The notes under the pieces are model-generated. The model worked only from the letters and a program-made list of their open reading frames with translations. It ran no database searches and was not told the origin of the DNA. A program made the position numbers and the translations under genes. Below are positions 1 through 7,768 of a DNA stretch of 40,450 nt, piece after piece. Numbering within the stretch: position 1 is the stretch's first letter; each line of letters opens with the position of its first letter. The stretch comes from Prevotella sp. (GTDB lineage: Bacteria; Bacteroidota; Bacteroidia; Bacteroidales; Bacteroidaceae), in assembly GCA_024681875.1 (NCBI GenBank), contig JAILAA010000110.1, positions 1-40,450 of the forward strand, read 5' to 3'.

Positions 1-2154
1 GTCCTTCATCTCCTCCTCATGCTGCTTGATAAGTGCCTGCTGGATGTCGTTCGGCACAAGCTCGTAGCTGGCAAACTTCGTTGAGAAGGATGCACGGCCA
101 CCCGTGAGCGACGAGAGGGCAATGCTATAGCTTGAGAGCTCTTTCAGAGGAATCTTAGCCGAAAGCTTCTGGTAGCCAGCCTCAGAATCCATGCCCATGA
201 TGATGGCGCGGCGACCCTGCAGGTCACTCATGACATCGCCCATGTAGTCGGCAGGAACGAGCACTTCCAGGTCGTAGATGGGTTCGAGCACCTTGGGACC
301 AGCCTCGCGGAATGCCATAGAGAAGGCGTTGCGGGCTGCAAGCATGAACGAAAGTTCGTTGGAGTCGACAGGGTGCATCTTGCCATCATAGACAATGACG
401 CGCACATCGCGAGCATAACTGCCGGTGAGCGGGCCTTGCTCCATGCGCTGCATGATGCCCTTGAGAATAGCTGGCATGAAGCGCAGGTCGATGGCACCAC
501 CAACAACGCTGTTGATGAAGACGAGCTTGCCGCCCCATTCCAGGTCGATTTCTTCCTTGCCCTTGATGTTCATCTTGAACTCCTGGCCGTTGATGGTGAA
601 GCTGGTGGGATCCTCCATGCCCTCGGTGTAGGGCTCGATGATGAGATGCACCTCACCGAACTGACCAGAACCACCCGACTGCTTCTTGTGGCGGTAGTCG
701 GCGCGAGCCATCTTGGAGATGGTCTCACGATATGGAATCTTCGGCTCCTGATACTCAATCTGAATCTTCTCGTTGTTCTCCATGCGCCACTTCAGTGTGC
801 GCAGGTGGAACTCGCCCTGTCCGTGAACGATGATCTGGCGGAGCTCCTTCGACTGCTCGACGACCCATGTGGGATCCTCCTGACGCATCTTGTTCAGGGC
901 AGCCATCATCTTCTCGGTCTCGCTCTCGTTGACGGCCTTGATGGCACGTGAGAACTTCGAGTTGGGGAACTTGATGAAGTCGAACTTCCAGTCGGCGTTG
1001 TCCTTGCCGTTCAGGGTGTTGCCCGTCTTCACGTCCTTCAGCTTCACGGTGCAACCGATGTCACCAGCGTTCAGCTGATCCACCTGAATACGGTTGGCAC
1101 CGGCGCAGGCGTAGAGCGTACCGATGCGCTCCTTAGAGCCGCGGTCGGCGTTGCTGAGGTCGTCACCGCTCTTCACGGTGCCACTCATCACCTTGAAGTA
1201 AGACACCTCACCGATGTGGGGCTCGATACCGGTCTTGAAGAAATAGAGTGATGCGGGACCTGCTGCATCGGGAGTAACCTCGGTGCCAGCAGCATTCTTC
1301 ACCTTCGGCATCTCGCTGACGAAAGGAACGACGTTGCCGAGGAACTCCATCAGACGGCGCACACCCATGTCCTTGCCTGCGCAGACGCAGAAGACAGGGT
1401 AGATACTGCGGGTGACCAGACCCTTGCGGATGCCTTCGCGCATCTCGTCCTCGCTCAGGTCTTCAGTCTCGAAGAACTTCTCCATCAGGGCGTCGTCGCC
1501 AGCGGCGGCAGCCTCGACGAGGGCAGCCTTCATCTCCTTGGCCTTGTCAAGCTGGTCGGCGGGAATCTCCTCAATCGTGGGAGCGCCGCCCTCGGGCTTC
1601 CATGTCAGCTTCTTCATAATCAGCACGTCGATGATGCTGTTGAAGTCGGGACCGGTGGCCACGGGATACTGCACGGGCACGCAGTTGTTGCCGTATACCT
1701 CCTGCAGTTGGTGCAGAATCTGGTCGAAGTCGCAGTGCTCGCGGTCAAGCTGGTTGACCAGGAAAATGACGGGCTTCTGCAGCTTCTCGGTGTTGCGGAA
1801 GGCGTTCATCGTTCCCACCTCGGGGCCGTACTGGCCATTGACGAGGATGAGAGCCTGGTCGGTGACGTTCAGGGCTGTGATGGCACCGCCCACGAAGTCG
1901 TCAGAGCCCGGGCAGTCGATGATGTTCAGCTTCTTGTTGTTCCACTCGGTGTGGAAGACGGTTGAGAAGACCGAATAGCCATATTCCTGCTCCACGGGGA
2001 AGTAGTCGCTCATGGTGTTCTTACCCTCTACGGTGCCGCGGCGCTTGATGATGCCGGCTTCGTAGACCATTGACTCGGCAAGAGTGGTCTTGCCGCTACC
2101 CGCACTGCCGATGAGTGCGATGTTCTTAATCTCGTTTGTCTGATAGACTTTCAT
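1..2154 (-). CDS. fusA2: Elongation factor G paralogue (EF-G2 type), 3' end cut by window edge
   Basis: A five-domain EF-G-like protein; 718 codons are visible and no stop is reached, so the gene ends just left of the window. EF-G catalyses ribosomal translocation in the cytoplasm. The GTPase core is degenerate. The P-loop reads GSAGSGKTT (16-24). Switch I lacks the usual RGITI (YGYSV at 58-62). Switch II is DCPGSDDF (80-87) instead of DTPGHxDF, so the catalytic His is Ser84. G4 is NQLD (134-137) instead of NKxD. Domains II-V follow, including the domain IV/V region near ADYMGDVMSDLQGRRA. Bacteroides thetaiotaomicron is known to have a second EF-G lacking GTPase activity that is used in starvation and gut colonisation; calling this its counterpart is inference. 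The ATG at 2154 is 56 nt from a good -7 box. It is divergent from hemW. Confidence 0.9.
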   Translation of the reverse strand, partial: MKVYQTNEIKNIALIGSAGSGKTTLAESMVYEAGIIKRRGTVEGKNTMSDYFPVEQEYGYSVFSTVFHTEWNNKKLNIIDCPGSDDFVGGAITALNVTDQALILVNGQYGPEVGTMNAFRNTEKLQKPVIFLVNQLDREHCDFDQILHQLQEVYGNNCVPVQYPVATGPDFNSIIDVLIMKKLTWKPEGGAPTIEEIPADQLDKAKEMKAALVEAAAAGDDALMEKFFETEDLSEDEMREGIRKGLVTRSIYPVFCVCAGKDMGVRRLMEFLGNVVPFVSEMPKVKNAAGTEVTPDAAGPASLYFFKTGIEPHIGEVSYFKVMSGTVKSGDDLSNADRGSKERIGTLYACAGANRIQVDQLNAGDIGCTVKLKDVKTGNTLNGKDNADWKFDFIKFPNSKFSRAIKAVNESETEKMMAALNKMRQEDPTWVVEQSKELRQIIVHGQGEFHLRTLKWRMENNEKIQIEYQEPKIPYRETISKMARADYRHKKQSGGSGQFGEVHLIIEPYTEGMEDPTSFTINGQEFKMNIKGKEEIDLEWGGKLVFINSVVGGAIDLRFMPAILKGIMQRMEQGPLTGSYARDVRVIVYDGKMHPVDSNELSFMLAARNAFSMAFREAGPKVLEPIYDLEVLVPADYMGDVMSDLQGRRAIIMGMDSEAGYQKLSAKIPLKELSSYSIALSSLTGGRASFSTKFASYELVPNDIQQALIKQHEEEMKD

Positions 2155-2209
2155 GTAGTTGTTGTTATTGTTATTAGGTAAATGTGCGTTATAGGTCGCT
2201 AAAGCGGGC

Positions 2210-2240
2210 CAAAATTACAAATTTTTAGCCGAAAAGCCAA
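2210..2240 (-). promoter_or_regulatory. Promoter of the EF-G paralogue
   Basis: On the minus strand a perfect Bacteroidetes -7 box TAATTTTG (2217-2210) lies exactly 20 nt downstream of a TTG (2240-2238) that fits the -33 box. The predicted leader is about 50 nt and AAC-rich. Confidence 0.6.
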
Positions 2241-2359
2241 GAAAATCTTTAAAATATTAAGCAAATTTAGGAATGAACGTCTGTAGAGCGTTTCGCAATT
2301 GCTGTGCGGCAGACTTTTGTTCGTCAAGATGCTTCTTTTTCTGAGTTGGTGGCCCCTGA

Positions 2360-2450
2360 AAAAGTAAAACAAGTTGTTTTACTGAAAAAGTCATATGACT
2401 TTTTTTCAAAAGGGGGCCCTTTTTTCAGTAAAACAACTTGTTTTACTTTT
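2360..2450. repeat. Nested palindromic element upstream of hemW
   Basis: Two perfect 30-nt arms (2360-2389 and 2421-2450) are inverted copies separated by 31 nt. Each arm contains a near-perfect palindrome built on GTAAAACAA. The loop side holds a 20-nt perfect palindrome centred on GTCATATGAC (2385-2404) and a third one centred on GGGCCC (2412-2419, flanked by A and T runs). It lies between the divergent EF-G2 and hemW genes, about 80 nt before the hemW ATG. It may act as a terminator, cruciform or protein site, or as a dispersed palindromic repeat. The sequence shows the structure but not the function. Confidence 0.8.
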
Positions 2451-2509
2451 ACGCCTCTGTCTTCCCCTTTATTTTCGGGCATTTTCATGGCCGTATGGAT
2501 TTTTCTTTG

Positions 2510-2517
2510 TAATTTTG
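2510..2517 (+). promoter_or_regulatory. Putative -7 box of hemW
   Basis: TAATTTTG matches TAnnTTTG and ends 11 nt before the ATG at 2529, so the transcript would have a very short leader. No clear -33 box is seen about 20 nt upstream. Confidence 0.45.
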
Positions 2518-2528
2518 CCGTGGCAGAC

Positions 2529-3749
2529 ATGATAATGATGGCTGGATTGTATATTCATATTCCCTTCTGTAGCAGCCGCTGTGTGTATTGCGGCTTCTTC
2601 TCTACTACGCGCCTGGAACAGCGGCAGGCCTACGTGGAGGCACTTGGCCACGAGATGCGGCTGCGGTCTGGTGACTCCATCTCTTCCCGGATTGATACAG
2701 TCTATTTGGGTGGTGGCACACCGTCGCAGCTCACGGGAGAGCAGTTGCAGCAGCTCTTTTTATATATAAATAATGTATATGATGTGTCGCCGCAAGCCGA
2801 GGTGACCATCGAGTGCAACCCTGATGACGTTAACGTCCCGTTTGTCGCAACGCTGTCGCGACTGCCTGTCAACCGTGTAAGTATGGGCGCTCAGACCTTC
2901 AACGACGAGCGTCTGCGCTTCCTGCGCCGCCGACACAGTGCCTCTCAGGTGGGTGAGGCTGTGCAGCGGCTGAGGGATGGCGGCATCACGAACATCAGCA
3001 TCGACCTGATGTACGGCTTTCCCGACGAGACAATGGAGGAGTGGAACGCCGACCTCGATGCGGCTTTGGCCCTCCATGTAGAGCATATGTCGGCCTATGC
3101 GCTCTCCTACGAAGAAGGAACGCCGCTCTATTCAATGCTACAGCAAGGCCGGATAAAGGAGCTGGATGAGGAGCTGCAGCGCAAGATGTACTATGCTCTG
3201 AAAGACCGTTTGGAGTCCGCAGGCTATGAGCACTACGAACTGTCGAACTTTGCGAAGAAAGTAGTGGGGGGGGAGCTGAGTTTCCGCTCACGCCACAACA
3301 GTGCTTACTGGCATCATACGCCTTATGTCGGCATTGGAGCTGGTGCGCATAGCTTTGACGGCTTGCGGCGCCAATGGAATGTTGCCAGTGTGGAGCAATA
3401 TATAAAAGCCATCGGCGAGGGTAGGGTACCTGCCGATGGCGAAACGATTGGCGTTATAACACGCTATAATGAAAAGGTTATGACAGCATTACGCACGTGT
3501 GACGGTCTCTTTTTCAATGAACTTTCCCCCATACAGCGTGCCTATTGTCTTCGTCAGGCGGAAAAGTACATCGCCTGCGGGTGGCTTTGCATGCCCGATC
3601 ATCAGACATTGCGCCTTACCCGCGACGGTCTTTTTGTGAGTGACACAGTCATGAGTGATCTGATGGCAGATGCCGATGCTGATGATGAGACCGCTTTCAG
3701 ATTATCAGACCTCCCAGCCAATGGCCGAGGCGCCGAGGACGGCTGCTGA
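2529..3749 (+). CDS. hemW: HemW-like radical SAM haem chaperone
   Basis: A 406-aa radical SAM protein of the HemN/HemW family. The N-terminus has CSSRCVYCGF: Cys14, Cys18 and Cys21 bind the 4Fe-4S cluster, and Phe23 sits where true coproporphyrinogen dehydrogenases (HemN) have a fourth Cys. This favours HemW, a haem-trafficking protein, over HemN. Conserved GGGTPS, the ECNPDD segment, GAQTFND and the HNSAYWHHTPYVGIGAGAHS stretch are present. The start is taken at the ATG of MIMMAGLYIHIPFC. A longer in-frame extension to 2304 would translate the palindromic repeat and the -7 box and is rejected. The 3' end overlaps the convergent ROK kinase gene by 45 nt, so the last 15 codons are shared with the opposite strand. 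Many databases label this family oxygen-independent coproporphyrinogen III oxidase. Confidence 0.92.
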   Translation: MIMMAGLYIHIPFCSSRCVYCGFFSTTRLEQRQAYVEALGHEMRLRSGDSISSRIDTVYLGGGTPSQLTGEQLQQLFLYINNVYDVSPQAEVTIECNPDDVNVPFVATLSRLPVNRVSMGAQTFNDERLRFLRRRHSASQVGEAVQRLRDGGITNISIDLMYGFPDETMEEWNADLDAALALHVEHMSAYALSYEEGTPLYSMLQQGRIKELDEELQRKMYYALKDRLESAGYEHYELSNFAKKVVGGELSFRSRHNSAYWHHTPYVGIGAGAHSFDGLRRQWNVASVEQYIKAIGEGRVPADGETIGVITRYNEKVMTALRTCDGLFFNELSPIQRAYCLRQAEKYIACGWLCMPDHQTLRLTRDGLFVSDTVMSDLMADADADDETAFRLSDLPANGRGAEDGC

Positions 3750-4688
3750 TGCACCGTCGAGTCCGCTGACGAGGAACTTCGCCTTGTCGCGGAAAATCTT
3801 CAGCACATGCTCGTTGTAGGCACGTTTGATGGGATCCATAATCAGATCGCCTGCCTTGACCATTCCACCGAAGAAGATAAATGCCTCAGGCGAGGAGAAA
3901 GCAGCGAAGTCAGCACAGGCTTCGCCCAGCATTTTGCCGGTAAACTCGTATATTTCCTTGGCCAGTGCATCTCCTTTGCCCGCAGCAATGCTGACGTCGA
4001 GCGACGTGATGTCGTCGGGATTCATTTCACGCAACAGAGACGGACGGTCGGTCTTGGCCAGTAGTTCGCGAGCCGTGCGTGCCACACCAGTGGCCGAGCA
4101 ATAGGCTTCAAGGCAGCCTGTACGTCCGCAACCGCAGGGGCGTCCTTCTTTACCGCGCACCATCGTTACATGTCCCAGCTCTCCGGCAAAACCGTCGCAA
4201 CCATAGAGCAACTGGCCGTTTATCACGATGCCAGAGCCGACGCCCGTTCCCAGTGTAATGACGATAAAGTTCTTCATGCCGCGTGCCACACCGTAGACCA
4301 TTTCGCCGATAGCGGCAGCATTGGCGTCGTTGGTCAGGCCTACTGGAATGCCACCCAGTTTATCGCTGAACATCTTGGCCAAAGGCACTTTCGTGTTGTG
4401 TGCCCATGGCAGGTTAGGGGCAAACTCAATGGTTCCAGTATAGTAGTTCCCATTAGGCGCACCAATGCCCATTGCCTTGATTTTCTCTATGCCGCCCACT
4501 TGCTCGATTATGGGTTGCAAGGCGTTGACAGAGGCCTCGACGTAGGCCTCGGCAGTGTCGTAGCCACCTGTCTTGATGGCTGTCGTAGCCTTAATCTCGC
4601 CGCGTGAGTCGACAATGCCGAAAACTGAATTTGTGCCGCCCAAGTCCAGTCCGATGACGTAGGGCTTCATTCCTGCTTGTTCATTCAT
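3705..4688 (-). CDS. ROK family sugar kinase (probable glucokinase)
   Basis: A 327-aa ROK-fold kinase. The N-terminal ATP phosphate-binding motif is GLDLGGTNSVFGIVD. The active-site region contains TNDANAAAIGE, with the Asp expected to be the catalytic base, then ITLGTGVGSGIV. The ROK zinc motif is GHVTMV followed by CGCGRTGCLEAYCS. A substrate Glu motif (GELGH) and the second phosphate loop (FFGGM) are also present. Family knowledge points to cytoplasmic ATP-dependent phosphorylation of glucose or a related hexose; the exact sugar cannot be read from sequence. Two starts are plausible: ATG 4688, used here, and ATG 4670 (MKPYVIG), which begins directly at the fold. It is divergent from the LysE-type exporter and convergent and overlapping with hemW. 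Confidence 0.92.
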   Translation of the reverse strand: MNEQAGMKPYVIGLDLGGTNSVFGIVDSRGEIKATTAIKTGGYDTAEAYVEASVNALQPIIEQVGGIEKIKAMGIGAPNGNYYTGTIEFAPNLPWAHNTKVPLAKMFSDKLGGIPVGLTNDANAAAIGEMVYGVARGMKNFIVITLGTGVGSGIVINGQLLYGCDGFAGELGHVTMVRGKEGRPCGCGRTGCLEAYCSATGVARTARELLAKTDRPSLLREMNPDDITSLDVSIAAGKGDALAKEIYEFTGKMLGEACADFAAFSSPEAFIFFGGMVKAGDLIMDPIKRAYNEHVLKIFRDKAKFLVSGLDGASAAVLGASAIGWEV

Positions 4689-4722
4689 AATAGTATTAGT
4701 TGTTAGTTGAATATGTTTCTTG

Positions 4723-4730
4723 CAAAGGTA
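4723..4730 (-). promoter_or_regulatory. -7 box of the ROK kinase promoter
   Basis: On the minus strand TACCTTTG lies within a 14-nt block TTCGTACCTTTGCA that also occurs at 4846-4859 and 24566-24579 on the plus strand. The position 20 nt upstream lies inside a heptamer repeat and reads AACT rather than TTTG. Confidence 0.6.
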
Positions 4731-4737
4731 CGAATTT

Positions 4738-4765
4738 GTTGAGAGTTGAGAGTTGAGAGTTGAGA
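4738..4765. repeat. Heptamer tandem repeat (GTTGAGA)x4
   Basis: Four perfect copies of GTTGAGA on the plus strand (TCTCAAC on the minus strand). They start 7 nt upstream of the -7 box of the ROK kinase promoter and fill most of the spacer and the -33 position. Slippage would change promoter geometry in 7-nt steps. Confidence 0.85.
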
Positions 4766-4810
4766 GATATTTCTGCGTGCTTAACTTTTTTTATCATTTT
4801 ATACGAGAAA

Positions 4811-4838
4811 AACTCCTAACTCCTAACTCCTAACTCCT
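4811..4838. repeat. Heptamer tandem repeat (AACTCCT)x4
   Basis: Four perfect copies of AACTCCT followed by a partial copy, ending 10 nt before the -7 box of the exporter gene. This mirrors the arrangement at 4738-4765 on the opposite strand. Confidence 0.85.
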
Positions 4839-4848
4839 AACTATTTCG

Positions 4849-4856
4849 TACCTTTG
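4849..4856 (+). promoter_or_regulatory. -7 box of the LysE-type exporter promoter
   Basis: TACCTTTG sits within the shared core TTCGTACCTTTGCA. It ends 5 nt before the ATG at 4862, so the transcript is predicted to be leaderless or nearly so. Confidence 0.6.
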
Positions 4857-4861
4857 CACCC

Positions 4862-5521
4862 ATGTTACAGGTAGTACCAAATATCTTGGACTTTGTGTTC
4901 AAGGGTATGCTTATTGGCATGATAGCCTCTGCTCCCATGGGTCCTGTGGGTATTCTATGCGTACAGCGTACTTTGAATAAAGGACGGTGGTATGGTTTCG
5001 TTACTGGCGTGGGTGCTGCTGCCAGCGACTTGATCTATGTTCTTATCACGGGCGTAGGCATGAGCTTTATTACCGATTTCGTCAACGATCCTACTTACCG
5101 CTTCTATCTTCAGGTGATAGGCAGCATTGTGCTGCTCATCTTCGGTTTTTACACATACCGTAATGACCCGTTGAAGAAAATGAGACAGTCTGGAAAGCAA
5201 AAGGGAACGCTGTGGTATAACGGTTGGACAGCCTTTCTCGTTACGCTTTCCAATCCGCTTATCATCATTCTTTTCGGTGCACTCTTTGCTCAGTTTGCCT
5301 TTGCCCCAAGCCACCCCTTTGACATGTTAGTGAGCTTCCTCAGCGTTGCTGGCGGTGCGTTGCTGTGGTGGTACGGTCTGACTTGGCTCATAGACAAGAT
5401 CCGTGCAAAGTTTGATAACAACGGCATTCGCCTCATCAACCAGATTATCGGTGCTGTTGTCATACTTGTTAGCGTCATCATTTTGTTGGGAACTGTTACG
5501 AATTTGTCCCGTATTTTCTAA
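4862..5521 (+). CDS. LysE/RhtB family transporter
   Basis: A 219-aa polytopic membrane protein, the normal length for LysE-type amino-acid exporters, with about six hydrophobic segments. The first helix carries the family pattern APMGPVGILCVQRTLNKGR, matching the conserved GPxxxxxxxxxxxxG motif of LysE/RhtB proteins. The second segment GFVTGVGAAASDLIYVLITGVG and the SNPLIIILF motif in the fourth also fit. The family exports amino acids or related small molecules across the inner membrane by proton exchange; no substrate can be assigned. It is the first gene of a likely unit with the DUF4924 gene (15-nt gap) and rfbD (0-nt gap). The ATG is fixed by the promoter 5 nt upstream. Confidence 0.9.
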   Translation: MLQVVPNILDFVFKGMLIGMIASAPMGPVGILCVQRTLNKGRWYGFVTGVGAAASDLIYVLITGVGMSFITDFVNDPTYRFYLQVIGSIVLLIFGFYTYRNDPLKKMRQSGKQKGTLWYNGWTAFLVTLSNPLIIILFGALFAQFAFAPSHPFDMLVSFLSVAGGALLWWYGLTWLIDKIRAKFDNNGIRLINQIIGAVVILVSVIILLGTVTNLSRIF

Positions 5522-5536
5522 TTCTAACCATCGGGA

Positions 5537-6082
5537 ATGTTTATTTCAAAAGAACTCAGAAAGAATAATATTGCCGAGTATCTTCTTTATATGTGGCAGG
5601 TAGAGGATACGATTCGTGCCTTTGGCTGTTCTTTACCACGCATACGCCGCGAGTATGTGGCCCGCTTCGACTACGATGAGGAACAGAAAGAAGAACTGAT
5701 AGACTGGTATGGCAATCTGATACGCATGATGAACGAGGAAGGATGCCGTGAGCACGGACATCTGCGCATTAACCGCATCACGATGCAGCTGCTTAATGAT
5801 TTGCACTTGCAGTTGCTGCAATCGCCAAAGTTCCCGTTCTATAATGCTGCTTATTACAAAGTTCTGCCTTTTATCGTGGAGTTGCGCAGCCGTGGTGCCG
5901 ATAAGGAAGAGGGCGAGGTTGAGACGTGTCTGAATCTTCTCTATGGCGTGATGATGCTGCGCCTGCAGAAGAAAGAGATAACGCCTAACACCGAGCACGC
6001 CGTCCATGAGGTGTCTTCTTTTATTGGGATGCTCAGCGACTATTACAAGAAAGACAAGGAAGAAGGATTAAAGTTTGAATAG
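5537..6082 (+). CDS. DUF4924 family protein
   Basis: A 181-aa soluble, charged, mostly helical protein beginning MFISKELRKNNIAEYLLYMWQVED, typical of the Bacteroidetes family DUF4924 whose function is unknown. No signal peptide or membrane helix is visible. There is a Glu/Lys-rich C-terminus. It sits between a LysE-type exporter and rfbD, and its TAG stop is immediately followed by the rfbD ATG, so the two are probably translationally coupled. No reaction can be proposed from sequence. The family assignment rests on remembered similarity of the N-terminal segment. Confidence 0.82.
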   Translation: MFISKELRKNNIAEYLLYMWQVEDTIRAFGCSLPRIRREYVARFDYDEEQKEELIDWYGNLIRMMNEEGCREHGHLRINRITMQLLNDLHLQLLQSPKFPFYNAAYYKVLPFIVELRSRGADKEEGEVETCLNLLYGVMMLRLQKKEITPNTEHAVHEVSSFIGMLSDYYKKDKEEGLKFE

Positions 6083-6931
6083 ATGAATATCTTGATAACG
6101 GGCTGTAATGGCCAACTTGGCAGCGAATTGCGCTTGCTTGAGGATGAATACCCTACACATATTTATTATAATACGGACGTGGCCGAACTTGACATCTTGG
6201 ACAAGGATGCCGTGGCGGCCTTCGTCAGTGACCACGCTATTGACGGCATCGTGAATTGCGCTGCATATACGGCAGTGGATAAGGCCGAGGAGAACGAAGA
6301 AATGGCATACAGGCTTAATGCATTGGCACCAGGCTATCTGGCCGAAGCCATGGAGAAACGCGGCGGCTGGCTCGTCCAGATTTCCACTGACTATGTCTTC
6401 GACGGCACGAATCACACACCTTATACACCTGACGAGCCGACATGCCCCAATAGTGTCTATGGTCGTACCAAGCTTGAGGGCGAGCAGCAGGCAATGAAAG
6501 CCTGTCGGCGTGCTGTGATAATTCGTACAGCCTGGTTATACAGTACCTATGGCAATAACTTCGTAAAGACGATGATTCGTCTTGGCAAAGAGAAGAACGA
6601 ACTGGGCGTTATCTTCGACCAAATAGGGACACCAACCTATGCCAGAGACTTAGCCCGCTGCATCTTTACTGTCATTGAGAAAGGCATCATACCTGGCGTC
6701 TATCATTTCAGCAACGAGGGTGTCATTTCATGGTATGACTTTACGAAAGCCATCCACCGCCTCGCTGGTATCACAACGTGCCACGTACGCCCTCTGCATA
6801 CTTTCGAATATCCTACTCCAGCCTCTCGTCCTCACTATAGTGTTCTCGACAAAGCGAAGATAAAGGAAACTTATGGCATCGACATCCCCTATTGGGAAGA
6901 GAGTCTTGCCGAGTGCATTCATGCCATGTAG
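6083..6931 (+). CDS. rfbD: dTDP-4-dehydrorhamnose reductase
   Basis: A 282-aa extended short-chain dehydrogenase. The Rossmann glycine motif GCNGQLG is at residues 7-13 and the catalytic pair is Tyr126 and Lys130 (YGRTK). The family signatures STDYVFDG (101-108) and IIRTAWLYS are present. The enzyme reduces dTDP-4-dehydro-L-rhamnose to dTDP-L-rhamnose with NAD(P)H, for cell-surface polysaccharides. The other rml genes are not in this window. It starts directly after the DUF4924 stop codon and ends 45 nt from the convergent trpA. Length is normal for the family. Confidence 0.95.
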   Translation: MNILITGCNGQLGSELRLLEDEYPTHIYYNTDVAELDILDKDAVAAFVSDHAIDGIVNCAAYTAVDKAEENEEMAYRLNALAPGYLAEAMEKRGGWLVQISTDYVFDGTNHTPYTPDEPTCPNSVYGRTKLEGEQQAMKACRRAVIIRTAWLYSTYGNNFVKTMIRLGKEKNELGVIFDQIGTPTYARDLARCIFTVIEKGIIPGVYHFSNEGVISWYDFTKAIHRLAGITTCHVRPLHTFEYPTPASRPHYSVLDKAKIKETYGIDIPYWEESLAECIHAM

Positions 6932-6976
6932 AATGCGATGTCATGAACTTTGCAGCGCAGTACACAAGATGGCATA

Positions 6977-7756
6977 TTAGTGTTTCAAAGCGTCAAACAG
7001 TTTGTCGAGGGCAGCGTCAGCATTGCCCTCGGCTTCGTTTAAGAGGGTGACGAACTTTGAACCGATGATGGCACCGGCGGCGTTGTCCTGGGCTGCTTTG
7101 AGTGTCTGGGCGTTAGAGATTCCGAAGCCAATCATGCGGGGATTGCGCAGGTGCATGGCGTTGATGCGGCGGAAGTAGGCTTGCTTTGCATCGTCGAAAC
7201 TCTTCTGTGCACCGGTGATGGCGGCACTGCTGACCATATAGATGAAGCCGTCAGTATGCTCGTCGATGAAACGGATGCGGTCGTCGCTGGTTTCAGGGGT
7301 GATGAGCATGATGACGCGCAAATCATATTTGTCGGCAACGGGTTTGACGAGATTCAGGTAGTCATCGAAGGGGAGGTCGGGGATAATCATACCACTGGCG
7401 CCAGCCTCGACGCAAGACTTGCAAAAAGCCTCGATGCCGTAGTGCAGGATGGGATTAAGATAACCCATGAGGATGAGGGGAATCTCCACTTCGTTCTTGA
7501 TGGCCTTCAACTGGTCGAAAAGCAGCTGCACACTCATGCCATTCTTGAGGGCCTGCGTGGCGGCACTCTGGATGACGGGTCCGTCAGCCAGTGGGTCGCT
7601 GAAGGGGATGCCGACCTCGATGAAGTCGATGCCTCGGCGCTGCATGGTTTTTATGACGTCGCCCGTGCTGTTGAGCGTCGGACAGCCGGCGCAGAAGTAG
7701 AGGCTTAATAGCTTCCGATCGCCACAAGTGGCGAAAACTTGGTTGATCTTGTTCAT
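6977..7756 (-). CDS. trpA: Tryptophan synthase alpha subunit
   Basis: A 259-aa TIM-barrel protein. Catalytic Glu47 and Asp58 lie in IEVGIPFSDPLADGP, matching Glu49 and Asp60 of the E. coli enzyme. The phosphate-binding region near the C-terminus (GFGISNAQT, then GAIIGSKFV) is present. It cleaves indole-3-glycerol phosphate to indole, which is channelled to TrpB. It is the last gene of the trp operon, 12 nt after trpC. No convincing terminator is visible in the 45-nt gap to the convergent rfbD. Confidence 0.97.
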   Translation of the reverse strand: MNKINQVFATCGDRKLLSLYFCAGCPTLNSTGDVIKTMQRRGIDFIEVGIPFSDPLADGPVIQSAATQALKNGMSVQLLFDQLKAIKNEVEIPLILMGYLNPILHYGIEAFCKSCVEAGASGMIIPDLPFDDYLNLVKPVADKYDLRVIMLITPETSDDRIRFIDEHTDGFIYMVSSAAITGAQKSFDDAKQAYFRRINAMHLRNPRMIGFGISNAQTLKAAQDNAAGAIIGSKFVTLLNEAEGNADAALDKLFDALKH

Positions 7757-7768
7757 GGTATTCTTTGT

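Noticed and set aside
2304..2528. In-frame N-terminal extension of hemW
   Set aside because: It would translate the palindromic element and the -7 box, and the radical SAM fold begins right after the ATG cluster at 2529.
4738..4843. Possible CRISPR-like array
   Set aside because: The units are contiguous heptamers without spacers, so these are simple tandem repeats.
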